The notes: generated by a model from the letters alone, not told the origin. A DNA stretch of 64,000 nt from Ascaphus truei (GCA_036426205.1 CM071573.1:45351664-45415663); one strand, 5' to 3'; shown: positions 12,625 to 24,650, counted from the first letter of the stretch. A program made the numbers and translations.

Positions 12625-15622
12625 ATACATTTTCATAAGCCGTGGCTATAGTTCTTACAGAAACATGGCTAACCTCTAAAACCCCTGATGCAAATATTGC
12701 CATTCAGGGATACTCCATTTCTAGGAGAGATAGGTCAAAGAGAGGAGGAGGGGTGTTATTTTATATTGCAGACACCTTACAAATTACACTGTTAAATTGC
12801 CCCCCAAGCACACCCTCTTTTGAAATTCTAGTTGGCAAAATCTGCCTCCCTTTTCTAAGCCCATCTTGGTTGCTGGCATCTACCGCCCCCCTAAAGCCCC
12901 TCTACAATCCCTGACTGATATCACCCAGTTTCTTGGCTCCATTTCCTCGCTGAATGAGAAGAGTGAGCTGCTAGTTCTTGGGGATTTCAACTTCAATTGG
13001 CTTGACCCTAAAAACCACAAAATCCAGATACAACTCAAGTCACTTAACCTATCACAACTCATTTCCCAATCCACACAGACAAACCTGAAATCGCACAACC
13101 ATTCCTTGCTAGACTGGATTCTTTCCTCAAACCCCAGCAGAATCCAATCCTCTGGCATCCTTCCTGATATTTTCACTGACCATGCAATAATGTACTGTGT
13201 AAGGAAAATTAAACCGCCTCATTCAAGCCCTAAAGTTCTCCTCACTAGAACATTTAAAAACTTTAACCCACAACAGTTTCTGGATGACCATACCAACTGC
13301 CCATGGCACAGAATCGATTTAATTCCCGACCCTGATTCTACGCTCGACTATTTCCAATCCGAGTTCTTAAAACTTTGCGATACCCATGCTCCACTACGCA
13401 AAATAAGGGTACGGTTGGGCCCACCTTTCATGGGTTACAACTGACCTTATAGCACTCTACCAGTTCAGGGATATCTTGTGGAAAAGCTACAAAGTAACTG
13501 GCACTACCAAGGATCTCAATCACTACAGTTGCCTGCGGAACATGTGCACAAGGCAAACAAGGCACGCAAAAGCACAATATTACTCTGACAATCTCCACCA
13601 GAATACTGTACATCAAACCCAGCTAAGTTCTGGAAGGTTATCAACAATATATTCCAGCCTTCTAACCATCAACAACCAAGTAATATCACTAAGGGGGATA
13701 TTACTCTGACAAACCCCACTGACATTGCAAATGCATTCAATGATTACTTTGTGGGGTGTGCCACTAACTTATTAGCGAAACGCAGCCCAAACCACAAACC
13801 TGAATCTCATCCTGGGAGTACCCAGATAGCCCCACCCCCTCCCAACACTGCCCACAATTTTCAATTTGGCCCAGAATCTGAAGAGGAGATTACACAAGCG
13901 CTCCTCAAACTAAAACTAAGCAGCCAATGTGGACCTGACTTACTACAATACAGTATAGGTTCCTACGACTTGGTGCCCCAGCCATTGCCAAACCAATTTC
14001 TTTCATAGTCAACACTATCCTGTCCGCAGGCCATATCCCTAAGACCTGGAAAACTGCCAGAGTTGTCCCAATCTTCAAAAGTGGGGACAAAAACACTGTC
14101 TCAAACTACAGGCCAATCTCCCTTCTCCCAATTCTATCCAAAGTCATGGAAAAATGTGTCCACTCCCAATTAAGCGATTACTATACCAAGACAAATTTCC
14201 CTAGCCAATTCCAATCTGGCTTTCGTCCCAAACACTCCACCGTAACTACCCTGCTAAAAGTTTGCAATGAAATCCAGTGTGGAATGGAACGGGGATAACT
14301 CACTGGTGCAGTATTCCTAGATTTTGCAATGGCTTTTGATACAGTTGATCATGTTATCCTGCTTAACAAACTCCAGAGCTCTGGAATAGGGAAGCATGCT
14401 TTAAACTGGTTTCAGTCCTACCTATCAGGTAGATCCTAACATGTGTCCATCTCAGGCTCTAACGCCACCCCCTGGATATCACCTGTGGTGTCCCGCAAGG
14501 CTCTGTTCTGGGGCCCCTACTCTTCTCAGTGTTCATTAATGATCTTCCCACAGCTTGTAAGGAAGCCTCAATACACATGTATGCAGATGACACAATCCTA
14601 TATGCACACAGCCATAGCCTCTCTGACCTTCAACACATACTTCAGTCTGACTTTTTGAGACTCGAAAACTGGATTTCCCAAAACAAACTGTTTTTAACCA
14701 CTGACAAGACTGTAACAATGGTATTTGGGACCAAGATTAAATTTTTAAAGCTGCCAGCTACTGAGCTCCAGATTAGAACCAACGCTAACACCACCCTAAC
14801 CCCTGTCACTACTTTTAAATACCTGGGCATATGGTTTGACTCCCACTTAACATTCGGGATGCACATTGATACCCTGACAACCAAGACCTATGCCAAACTA
14901 GGGGTACTTTACAGGAACAAATCCTCCCTAAGTCTCCTGGTCAGAAAGCATATCGCACAGCAGATGCTAATGCCAAGTATTGACTATGGAGACATAGTAT
15001 ATGGCTCGGCACCTCAAACCCACCTTAGCAAACTTGACACCCTCTACAATTCAATTTGTCATTTTGTTCTCCAATGCAACTACAACACACATCACTGCGA
15101 AATGCTCAAAGAACTAGATTGGTTATCACTAGAGTCTAGGCGCAAAGTTCACCTTTCCTGTCTTGCCTTTAAATTCCTTATGGGCAAGCTACCCAGCTAT
15201 CTGAACAAGCTCCTCACCCCTACCACATGCAGCACTTATCATCTGAGATCAGACCCCAAAAGACTTTTCATGGTCCCAAGGCTCAACAAAGTATCCGGCC
15301 GTTCCTCCTTCTCTTACCATGCACCCCAAAACTGGAACAACCTACCAGAGACTCTCACATCCACCACCACTTTAAGTTCTTTCAAATCTAAGGCTGTCTC
15401 ACATTTTAATCTGGTCTGTAACTGTTTCATACGCCCATAATATATATTTTCTTTAACTGTACATGCTATGTCTTGTATATAATGTATACCCTGTTCATTT
15501 ATGTAACTGTATTTGTATCCATGTATTATTTGTCTTAACTCTGTGCCCAGGACATACTTGAAAACGAGAAGTAGCTCTCAATGTATTACTTCCGGGTAAA
15601 ATATTTTATAAATAAATAGTTT
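12625..15622 (+). mobile_element. L2/CR1-type LINE, 5'-truncated, about 3 kb
   Basis: A non-LTR retrotransposon starting inside the apurinic endonuclease domain: 'LTETWL', then 'RGGGVLFY', then 'VAGIYRPPK', then 'LVLGDFNF'. These split over two frames with a shift near 12866. The reverse transcriptase follows: 'YRPISLLPI' near 14107, 'QSGFRPKHST' near 14215, '[13 protein letters not shown]' near 14320, and the catalytic YADD at 14580-14591. In-frame stops at 14296-14298 and 14437-14439 and several frameshifts make it non-functional. The last 303 codons (14529-15440) remain open through the C-terminal 'LDWLSLESRR' and 'LPSYLN' blocks. The 3' UTR ends with the L2-typical 'aggacatacttgaaaacgag' and 'ttataaataaata'. 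The same tail recurs at 1655 and, reversed, at 42262. Confidence 0.93.
14529..15440 (+). pseudogene. L2 reverse transcriptase C-terminal half (open remnant)
   Basis: The longest open frame within the L2 copy, 303 codons. It begins just before the YADDT catalytic box and runs to a natural stop in the family's C-terminal domain. It lacks the upstream palm motifs, which lie in the same element but behind stops and frameshifts, so it cannot make a working enzyme. The Met at 14529 is only the first in-frame ATG, not a real start. It has stayed open while the 5' half decayed, which may simply be chance in a fairly young copy. Confidence 0.85.
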
Positions 15623-16430
15623 GTTTCCTGGTGTATTGAGCTTTATAAACCATTTTCCTTGCTTACATTTGATAAATATTAAGTGTTTGGAAACAAAATT
15701 ATCTTAGGTCTAGTAGTGTATCAAGTCCTATAGTGTTATTGTTCATTTCTCATTATCCCCGACTGTGTCAGACGCAGGCACGTCAGAACAAACCATGACA
15801 ATCAACAATTTTTTGTATTGAAATCAGGGCTGTGAGTAGGAAAAATCGATGGGCAATTATTTTGCCAAGTGTTTTGAACATGCAGTGAAACTAATGATTG
15901 CTGATTTAAACTTAGACCAGATATTTATTTCCATTAGGCAGATTTTCGTTCTGGTTTGCTGTTCCTCAATATCAGATAGAAAAAATTAAGTGATGAATTT
16001 GTGTCTTTTAAAAAAAATGTGCAAGATGTTGGGATCTATACGTCAAGACAACTTTGGAGGAAAGTTTAAAGCAGATAAGGGCATATTCATACAGTATCTT
16101 ATTGCATTCATTATCAATCTACTTTGCTCCAATTACTGCTTTGTGCACCAGTATGGAAAGTGGGAAAAGGAGGGTTTAGGAAAGGTTGTATATACTGCAC
16201 ATACAGTGTATATTATAATGTGATGTGACATTTGGCATCTCCGTTGGCCTTTGTTTCTGCCTTTTCTTTGTGACAAAAATATGTATGAAACTGGGATAGC
16301 CACAAGATCTTTCTGTACCCTGAATGTCTATATTTGTACAAAACATTAGATGGTGTTACATTGTATCTGCATATGTTTATACCGAGGTCTGATCTGGCTT
16401 ATTCTGAATGCATGTTTTACTCCCTTCTAG
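15623..16430 (+). other. SORCS1 intron, right part
   Basis: AT-rich non-coding sequence between the L2 tail and the next exon. A pyrimidine-rich run with 'tttactcccttctag' serves as the acceptor at 16416-16430. No other feature is recognised. Confidence 0.6.
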
Positions 16431-16504
16431 CTGTTCAGCTCTGCGGAGTTCGGCAGGCGTTGGCAGCTTCTCAGCGAAGCAGTTGCACCAAACAGGTTCT
16501 ACTG
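16431..16504 (+). CDS. sorcs1: SORCS1 VPS10-domain exon (second visible)
   Basis: A 74-nt exon, acceptor TTCTAG at 16425-16430 and donor GTAAGA at 16505. It enters in phase 0 and leaves two bases (TG) of a tryptophan codon. The peptide reads LFSSAEFGRRWQLL near its start, an Asp-box-like beta-propeller repeat (S-S-x-x-x-G-x-x-W), and PNRFYW at its end. It is contiguous with exon 11194-11352 on one side and with the G that opens exon 35451 on the other, restoring the Trp codon. It is short and easily missed by frame-based searches. Confidence 0.92.
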
Positions 16505-16754
16505 GTAAGATGCGCTTTTTAATGAAGTCTTTGCAGGGATCATCACTGTGTCATTGTAGAAGTAGCATCAGAAAACCAAAATTCCTCAGTTCTACAAAAA
16601 CGGGAACTTTAACCACTCACTAATTCCAAGCTTCACATTTCACAAACAGATCCGCTATTTACATGCAGTGCTTTTGCAGGTAGATCCCATATATTATTAC
16701 CCTGTTATTTACAGAAAACATTCAACGTCGTACTTTGCCAGAATAAGAAGTAGA

Positions 16755-16780
16755 AATATTCGGGGGGGGGGGGGGGGAAG
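16755..16780. repeat. Poly-G/GGGGA low-complexity tract
   Basis: A run of about 17 G followed by a GGGGA-rich stretch. It is compositional only, and likely to be unstable in sequencing and in the genome. Confidence 0.8.
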
Positions 16781-16857
16781 GGGGGAAAGAGGAGGTTTCC
16801 TAAAAACATCAACTTTGTTTTCACCTGCCAGGGGTCTGAGAAAACAGAGAAATCACT

Positions 16858-16905
16858 AGCCTAACGCATTTCACATCCATAATGAAGGCTTCCTCAGTCA
16901 TATAT
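16858..16905 (-). ncRNA. Hammerhead-like motif at Penelope-type terminus
   Basis: On the - strand the sequence reads CUGAGGA (16891-16897), which fits the hammerhead CUGANGA core box. GAAA follows (16869-16872), with an intervening segment that forms only a weak stem II, then 'UGCGUUAG'. Hammerhead motifs in the terminal repeats of Penelope-like elements are established, and this site lies just outside the direct repeat 16965-17307, which carries a Penelope C-terminal piece. Whether it can cleave is not evident, since stem II is poor. Confidence 0.4.
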
Positions 16906-16964
16906 GGCAAATGAGATCAAACAAGCTCTATATAATGATCCCCCACCTAAACAAATGATAACTC

Positions 16965-17307
16965 CACCTCTTATGAACAATCTACAAAAAAAAAAAAACA
17001 TTATTAAAGCCCGGAATTGAAAATCATGGAATAGTCTTAATATAATTTCTATGCATATTCCACATAATACACCTGACGCTAAAAATACAGTGCAAATATA
17101 TATACACACTATAGTCTACAGTCATGTTTATTCACAATTACAATGCATAAAACATTCATATTAGCTAAAAAAAAAAAAGGTGCAGCATAGCCTTAATTGT
17201 AATAGGAAATGCCCCACTCCTTATTGAAGAAAGTCTTCAAATGAAAAATACAACAAACTTCCCGTTTGACTAACAATTTAAATAAATCCCTACCTCTAAT
17301 ATTTGTT
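16965..17307 (-). mobile_element. Penelope-like element, truncated upstream copy (pLTR-like direct repeat)
   Basis: A 343-bp near-identical direct repeat of 18406-18755; the differences are a few 2- to 5-base indels. On the - strand its inner end encodes the last residues of the Penelope GIY-YIG endonuclease ('LLVKREVCCIFHLKTFF'), and the rest is 3' untranslated. The unit stops abruptly at 17307, inside the endonuclease, and unrelated sequence follows to 18400. Partial tandem copies forming pseudo-LTRs are a known habit of Penelope-like elements. Confidence 0.75.
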
Positions 17308-18360
17308 GTATACACTTATGGTTTACCCCCGCTGCAGCTTAGATATGTAACATAGGAAATGGTGCTGCAAAGGGCATATAACTTAGTACATGGTAGACAG
17401 ACAGAGCCCCTATATATAGCACTCTGATCCAGTGTGAAATGGTGAGATTCTTAAAATAACTTTATTAAATGACAATGTCGTTAAAATATTGGGGTTTAAA
17501 ACAATGATTAAATAATACCAAGTGATTCTTACTCTATGGATAAGTGTATCCAGTTGAGTGTGCAGTGGTATATATAAATGTCCAGTGTTAGGAAAAATCA
17601 CTGGCCCTAGCAGTCCTCTATAGAGTGGGTTAGCTAGGGTTCTTGATGGAAGTAACGGCAGTTTGAGCCACAGATGTAGTGCCCCTGTAATTTAATACTA
17701 GTAGGTGCACTCGTGAGTGGGACCTGTACTATGCTGTATGTATACTGCAGCTAATAGTATATTATAGATTCGTTATAACAGATCTAGGTCTAAGTGCACC
17801 TAATGTGTTGTTACTTGCACTCACTTATGTTATAGAATATGTAATTATTGCTGTGTGGTGCTTAACACATATATATTCCAGGTATATGATGGTCTAGCTG
17901 GAGTAAATGCTAGTATTACTAGATATATTACAGGTGAATATGGTGGCACTGCTGTAACTACTGTATAAGCTTATACTGAGTTATCAGCTGAGTACTGCTC
18001 CTGGTAGGGTTTATATTCCGGTCAACTTGAAAAACCTTCCCCTAATAGGGTATGTACTTTACATGTGTGGTGGTGATCTGGCACTTGAGGTGTTAATACC
18101 TGTGTTGGGTGCCGTTTTGCTCTATGTGTGACCCCCTTGAGCTGATTGCTGTAGTGGGGGGTTAGCATTCAGGCTTCCTATATTGAAATGGTATTGTATT
18201 GCCAGTATTACTATATGCCGTTGCTGTGTGGTGACTTATAAGATCATTGGATCTTATTTTGGTCCATTACTGTGCACGGGCTGAGATACACTGACTTTCT
18301 AAGTCTGACTGAGTCAGTGTACATGAACTCCACCTCCGCGCGTGCACGTGGTCACGTGTT
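17308..18360. other. Spacer between the two Penelope terminal repeats
   Basis: About 1.05 kb with no coding similarity. It contains a CpG-rich end at 18330-18380 ('cgcgcgtgcacgtggtcacg'). Because it lies between a truncated upstream repeat and the full 3' end of the element, it may be the 5' untranslated part of the pLTR or older host DNA. I could not decide which. Confidence 0.4.
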
Positions 18361-18364
18361 CGCC

Positions 18365-18400
18365 GATGCGCGCGTTTCGCGAGTGCTTTGTCAAGGCTAG
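18365..18400 (-). ncRNA. Degenerate hammerhead-like motif at Penelope terminus
   Basis: On the - strand UUGACAA (18388-18394) stands where the hammerhead core CUGANGA is expected. Then come a minimal GC/GC stem with loop ACUC, and GAAAC (from 18378 downward), then CGCGC. The order and spacing match the short-stem hammerheads reported in Penelope-like pLTRs, but two core bases deviate, so catalysis is unlikely. Confidence 0.4.
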
Positions 18401-18405
18401 GTAAT

Positions 18406-21400
18406 CACCTCTTATGAACAATCTACAAAAAAAACAAAACATTATTAAAGCCCGGAATTGAAAATCATGGAATAGTCTTAATATAATTTCTATGCATATT
18501 CCACATATAATACACCTGACGCTAAAAATACAGTGCAAATATATATACACACTATAGTCTACAGTCATGTTTATTCACAATTACAATGCATAAAACATTC
18601 ATATTGGCTAAAAAAAAAAAAGGTGCAGCATAGCCTTAATTGTAATAGGAAATGAAATGCCCCACTCCTTATTGAAGAAAGTCTTCAAATGAAAAATACA
18701 ACAAACTTCCCGTTTGACTAACAATTTAAATAAATCCCTACCTCTAATATTTGTTCCAACGTTTTCAATCCCTACAAAAGGGGCGAAGATTAAATCTGCA
18801 TCGTGATGTGCAGTAAAATGTTTGGAGACAGGAACATTCATGTGTTCTATATGACGGACATGCTCTCTGACACGCTCTTTCTGGGTCGCGTAGTATGCTC
18901 TACTGTAGGATCACAATAAAGGGCTTAACTGAAAAAACCTTCCCCGAGGTATTGCTACTAAACAACTTCGTTTTATTCATAGATTTGCACACTTACTTAC
19001 ATACTTTCCTACCACAACCAAACATAGCTGTTGGACTTGTCAGAAAATGGGTGAACGGTATAGCACGTCAAGAAAGGCTGAGGGACAACACATAACCCAG
19101 AGTCCTTGCTTTCCTAGGGACACACATGGGAGATTCTCCTAAAATAGGTCCCAAATCTGGGGGCCAGGGATACAATATGCCAATGCTTTCTGACTATACA
19201 ACAGACCTCATTAAACTCTACACTAAACTCTACACTAAACTCTGTGACAGATGTAGGTGTTGCATCACTCGCCACATCCAAACTTTTATTTTACATTTTA
19301 TTGGTTCTAAATGTATTTGCAGGAGTAATACGTGTATTCGTCTCACAGCCTCACACCTTATGATAGGATAGCCCCTCTATTAAATCTGTCAAAAAAATCC
19401 TGGGCTCTAAATTTAAATGTATCTCAGTTGTAACAATTCTTCCTGATTGTGAGAAATTGTGTGACTGGGATTCCCCTCACCGATGATCCGGAATGGTATA
19501 TATCCGCCCATAACAGACTATTCTCTGCTTTTTTCTTTGTATAAACATCTGTGTGCATGGTAATATCACGATGTATCTGTAAAGTAATATCCAGATAATC
19601 TACAGTATACATGTAGCATGGCAGTGGCTGGTAAAATTGAACTTGTTATTATTCACCCAAGGTACTTCCAATTACCATTCCTCATTAATATCAGGTCATC
19701 TATTGTATGAATTTGCGATAGAAAACTATCCTATGTCTGAAGGGGTTAATATCATCAAACACTTGGAATCTTTCCCACCAACCCATGAATAGGTTGGTGT
19801 ATAAGGGGATAAATGTGGCCCCCATTGCAGTTCCACGTGCTTGAAGATAAAAAATCAACAACAATCCAACATGAAAAGATTGTGTTCCAACAGGAAAGGG
19901 ACTATCTCAACAAGAAATTCAATTTGCACATTAGCATAATCACTGAAGAATTTCAAGAAATTAATAATGGCATTATTGCCACCAAAATGACAAATGGAGG
20001 AATACAGAGAGACTACATCCATTGTAACCCATAAATATGTTTTACTCTAAGTAATCTCACTAACCAATGAAAGTAAATGCGAAGTGTCTTAAAGAAATGC
20101 AGGAACCTCAAAAACTAAAGGCTGCAGAAAACCATCCACATTTTCAGACAATCCCCCATTTAATGAGTATGCTGTGACTAAGGGTCTCCATGGGGCTCAT
20201 TCCATCCCTTTATGAACTTTTGGCAAAAGATGAAAAACAGACATAATTGGATATCAATTTAATTATATTTGAACTAACCACAGGATAAAATTCCCAATTC
20301 TAGGGCCCCATCAAGGAGCGAGTGCAATCGTTTGTTATACTCAGCAGAGGGTCATTTGTCTTCCTCTTGATAAGCATTTTTATCTAAAACTACAACACAT
20401 TCCCCTTTATTTGCATTCATGACAACAAGATCTTCTGAATCTTTCAGATCCTGTAAAAACTTTTTCTCTCGTGGAGACATATTTATCTCTGGTTTCTTTT
20501 GGGGGGATTATTAGAAAGACGCTTCAAATCTCTTTCAACTACTGTAGTTTCTGAAAGAGGTCTAGAAAATAATTGCACATTCAGTGGAATAAAAATTGGA
20601 TTTGGATCTAAGGTTAGAGCTACAGATATTATGTTTACTAGTTACCTCATTCCTATTATCCATTCCAAGTGATGATTCTAAATCATGTTACCCGATGAAA
20701 TACCAATGAAGGATTCTGAGATGTTAGAAAGCTCGTAACATTTCAACTACAGTAAGTCCTCGTTTTACGACGCTTCGCTTTACGACGAATGGCTTATCCG
20801 ACGCTGTCCAATGCATCCCTATGGCCGGTTTTACGACGCCAAAATGGCTTATCCGACGCTCTTACGACAATTTGCAAAGTTGAAACATTATGTCAATCAG
20901 AAAGCTGCAGTCAGGGAAATCACCCAGATCAGTCTGTGTGAAGGTTTTGTGGTGTATTTATGCCTTTAAACATGTCTAACAGTTTTATTATACAGTTCTG
21001 GATTCAATAAATAGAATCTTTACATCATAATGTATGTGTGTGCAGCATAATCTTATTGTTTGAGTAAAATATTTTGTGTATTTTAGCATTAAAAATGCCT
21101 TCAGGAACGTTTCATTTAAACAGTGTTCCTATGGGAAAACGGGTTTCGCTTTACAACGTTTCGCTTTACAACGCCATTTTGAGTAACGCATTGCGTCGGA
21201 TAACCGAGGACTGCCTGTACTTGTTGGTCCAATAACAGGTATCGCCCCCCCCCCCCCTCTCCCTCTCCCTCCTTTGTCTGATCATGTATAGCACAGGGAT
21301 CCCTGAAATACAAATCCAGTTCTTGTTTCTCTATTCCCTCATCCTTAAATAATGAAAAATCAGGATTTAATTTTATAGAAAATTGTTTTTTTAGAATCAG

Positions 21401-21700
21401 ATTATGAACCAATTTATTGGCAACCAATAATTTATTAAACAAATCAAAGTGTCAACTGGGGCAAAAAGACATTCCTTTTACTCAATATGGATAAATGTAG
21501 TGAGGAGAAGGAATGACTAGATAAATTCAAAGCATTAGTGACCATCCATCCCTCCGTTGTACGTTCTTCTCTTTCCACCTCTCCTGGTCTTATAATGCTT
21601 CTGTTCTTTCTCCATTGTTGAATTTCCGGCACAATCTGCATCTGGTTCTGCCTCAGTTGTCTTGTCCAATCACCGCCATTTTGCCTGAATAAGTTGGGAA
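18406..21700 (-). mobile_element. Neptune-type Penelope-like retroelement, decayed
   Basis: On the - strand, from high to low coordinates: an N-terminal block with 'LSSHSFSSLHLSILSKRNV' (about 21530), 'FDLFNKLLVANKL' (about 21420), RT blocks 'RGTAMGA' and 'NLFMGWWE' (about 19840-19770), and the catalytic IDDL box at 19692-19703. Then come 'SLLWADIYH' and 'GIPVTQFLTIRKNC' (19530-19440). Last is a GIY-YIG endonuclease tail with 'ERVREHVRHIEH', 'VSKHFTAHH', 'IENVG' and 'LLVKREV' (18890-18690). Reading frames are broken many times, so it is inactive. A Tigger-like MITE is nested at 20750-21217. The 3' end is shared with the direct repeat at 16965-17307. Confidence 0.85.
20750..21217. mobile_element. 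Tigger-like Tc1/mariner MITE nested in the Penelope element
   Basis: Terminal inverted repeats 'cagtaagtcctcg' at 20750 and 'cgaggactgcctg' ending at 21217, flanked on both sides by TA (20748-20749 and 21218-21219), as expected for Tc1/mariner insertion. Subterminal words such as 'tttacgacg' and 'gcttatccgacgc' repeat at both ends. There is no transposase, so it is a 468-bp non-autonomous element. It interrupts Penelope sequence and is therefore the younger insertion. Confidence 0.85.
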
Positions 21701-21989
21701 GGAAACTCCTTGTACAGAATCTTGATCAGACTAGTCCAAGTCGGTACTAGAGCGCAGAGAGGATTTCTGTGTTTTTAAAAAAAATTTTTTACATTTACTT
21801 TAAAGTTGTTACTGTCCCTCTACGGGAATCACTATTTATTCCAGCAATATCCTTCAAAGTGTAACTCTCCAGTTCTTCACTGTCTTCTCGCAAGGACGGG
21901 GTTACATTTTCTTCTCAATACTGATGATTGCAGAATATCAATCAAACAATACGACAAAAAATAGCATGTAGCACCTTTTCCCCTTAATG

Positions 21990-22810
21990 TCAGGGCCCAC
22001 CCAAAGTGTATGGAATAGCACTATCCCGTGAACCGTTGGTGCACTTAAGTGTGGTACCTGCCCAGGCGCTCTAGCACCCGGATACTCTCGAATAACAAAG
22101 AGGGATCCGCTGATCCAGTGACGTCGTCATCCGTGAAGCCGTCCGCCTCTATGTGGGGTGAACTCCCGTTGGAAGGTCACACCTTTAAGAGTGTATATCG
22201 TGGGTGGTCTGGTCTCAGACCACAGGCCGTAAATCACCGCGCTGCGTCCTGTCACTAATCCTAACACTATCAAGTCTACTGGGGAAAAGTCCCTATCTGA
22301 GGGCCTTTCCCCGAAGCAGCTACATACTGAGGATAGTTGGGTCCTAACTGGGGCCTGAGGGGCAATCTAGGCCTAGTCTGGGAGCCACAGACACCCAGAC
22401 CCTACCTTCCCCTTCTGCCACCTGGAAAAAACTGCCAGCGCGAGCTCCTTTGTGCCAAACTACCTCTCACCTCACCGTGAATCTGGTTGCCCTATTGGCT
22501 AACACTGCCCACGTGATCGAGCCGCCCCAGAGCTCTCCGGTTAATGTAATTCCCCTGCGGAGCTTAACCTAAGATGGCCGCTGCTACTCTGGTGCCAATG
22601 CGCATGCGTCCGGCACTTTTAATGGCCGCCGTAACCGCAGGACGCTCTGTGCATGCATGAGCCGTATCTTGCGCATGCGCGACTAGCAACATGGTGGCCC
22701 CCGCTAGCCGGGTGCACCGCGGAGCCTCCGGAGCTCCCTCTCTCCACTGTCCGCACGCAGCCGCAGCCAAACCATAGTAGCCTCCCCCTTCCTCGCGCCC
22801 GTATCGGTGG
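21990..22810 (-). repeat. LTR-like dispersed repeat, CpG-rich
   Basis: Resembles, in reverse orientation, the repeat at 37640-38600. Shared stretches include 'aaccgttggtgcac' versus 'aatcgttggtgcac', 'ggggcctgag', 'ctaggcctagtc', and the order of blocks between. One end is CpG-rich with a tgcgcatgcgc palindrome at 22670-22680 and the phrase 'aagatggccgc'. The layout suggests a solo LTR or 5' end of an LTR element. I see no gag or pol frame and cannot name the family. Confidence 0.45.
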
Positions 22811-23444
22811 TAAGGGGGGGGGGCAGGGGGACCTGGCTACACATTTAAAGTGAAGTTTACCAGGAAAGAATATATCAGAAGATAATTGAAAGATGTAGAA
22901 ATTCTCTAATTAAAAATAAATTCCTGGCCAATTTGTACATGGGCTTAGATAATAGGAATGCAGTTGGTAAGTGAAATTAGCAGCTGCAAGCTAATTAAAG
23001 ATGAACTTTTTTTCTGAGAAATTTTGCATTTAAGGATTCTAAAGGCTTGGGCACTTAATGTTTTTTTTTACCTATTGTATTAGTAATGTTTATTACATGA
23101 CGTGTTCTTTAAAAAACAGAACAAATGTTCCCCCCACGCATTATGGAATGAGATTGTACAGTAATTGTGGAAATATTTCAGAGAAAGAAGGAGCAATATA
23201 TAAAGGAAATGTAGATGATTCTGTGAAAGATTCTTTCATCAAATTGTTTTTAATTGGCCTGCTCCCAAGGAATGACGCTGAACTCTCTTTGTTGTCTGAG
23301 GTCATGCAGGGAGTGCAAGATCCACTATTCATGCACTTTCAAGGGATTTTATATTAAGCAGAGAGTCAAAGCTACTGTGTGGAAGAAGAAACAAATTGTT
23401 CCCGTGTATTGGAGGACTTATTATCTGAGAGGAGTGGTCTAGAG
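22811..23444. other. Intronic sequence, no gene recognised
   Basis: A short poly-G stretch lies at about 22814-22829. Beyond it the sequence is non-coding. The open frame at 23058-23357 has no conserved motif and no convincing splice borders. Confidence 0.45.
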
Positions 23445-23614
23445 CAGGGGTGCTCAACTCCGATCCTCAAGCCACCCCCCGACAGGTCAGGTTTTCAGTA
23501 AATCCCAGCTTCAGCACATGAGGCTCAGTCAACGCCACCTGTGCTGAAGCAGGGATATCTTGAAACCCTGATCTGTTGGGGGATAGGCTTGAGAATTGGA
23601 GTTGAGCACCCCTA
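23445..23614. mobile_element. hAT-like MITE with 8-bp target duplication
   Basis: Starts 'caggggtgctcaactcc' and ends with the reverse complement 'ggagttgagcacccctA'. It is flanked by gtctagag (23437-23444) and gtctagcg (23615-23622), an 8-bp target-site duplication with one mismatch, as hAT transposition produces. It is 170 bp long with no coding capacity. Same family as 2685-2841. Confidence 0.85.
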
Positions 23615-23762
23615 GTCTAGCGTCTTCATGTGTACCTTGATGTGGGACTGGTCTTTGATTTGGTTGAGCTCAGTTCACAATCCACAAATAATACCGGGAG
23701 CCAGGATGAACTTTATGATCAACTAGTGTGATAGTGACAATGTTGAGTGTTGCACTGAGACT

Positions 23763-24453
23763 AGGGTGACCAGATTTACAAAAGTAAAAACCGGGACACA
23801 TTAAAAAGAATATTTATAAAACACATGACATCAACTGTGCCCATTCTCCTTTATGTCTCTCCGCCCCTCACACACAAAGCCTATTCTCTCCTCCTATCCC
23901 TCCATTCTCATTCCCCTCCCATCCCTGTCCCCCCCGCCATCCCTCCATTCTCTGTGTCTCTCTCCCCATGCTGTGTGTGTGTCTCTCTCCCCATGCTGTA
24001 TGTGTGTGTCTCCCCATGCTGTGTGTGTGTGTGTGTCTCTCTCCCCTTTCTGTGTTTCTGTCCCCCTATAGTGAGTGAGTGTGTCCATCCCTACGTGTCA
24101 CTGTGGAACATGAACGTGGGGGGGAGGGGTTCATCTTGAGCCCTGCCAACAGACACTGGAAGTTCTCACTGCTTGGGCTCCGCTGAACCTAACCCTCCCC
24201 CCCTCACTCTGCAGCTAACCCTTCCCCCCCCCCTTTGCAGCTAACCACGCCCCCACCCTCTGCAGCTGCTGTCAGACCCAGCCTCTGCTCTCCTCCCTAC
24301 CAGCATTCTCTGCTCTCTGCTGCACCCCTTGTTCTGATGGTCAAAACCGGAACAGTCATAAAAAAACCAGGACATTTTAAAGAATGTCGGGCAGCCGGGA
24401 AACACATTAAAAACCGAGGCGGTACTGGCTAAACCGGCACATCTGGTCACCCT
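23763..24453. mobile_element. MITE, TIR gggtgaccagat, TA-flanked
   Basis: The left end 'tagggtgaccagattt' and right end 'catctggtcaccctaa' are inverted repeats. Both sides carry a TA next to the repeat, consistent with a TA target. Inside are 'accgggacacatt' near the left end, and 'accaggacatttt' with related words near the right, plus a variable tract of TGTGTG/CTCTCTCC. About 690 bp, no transposase. The superfamily is uncertain. The ORFs across the TG/CTC tract are low complexity. Confidence 0.65.
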
Positions 24454-24650
24454 AACTGACACAGGGTATCTCCCCCTGACCCTTAACAGACAAATAGTGT
24501 GTATAAGTAATAGGGTCTCTTGCACTCAAACCAATAGATCACAATACAATATGATGCAAAAAGGAAAAAAATATTTGATGTGAGAAACGCAGCAGCAAGA
24601 GGATAGTAATGTGTTCTATAACTAATAGGATCACAAGTAGTCACAGCACA

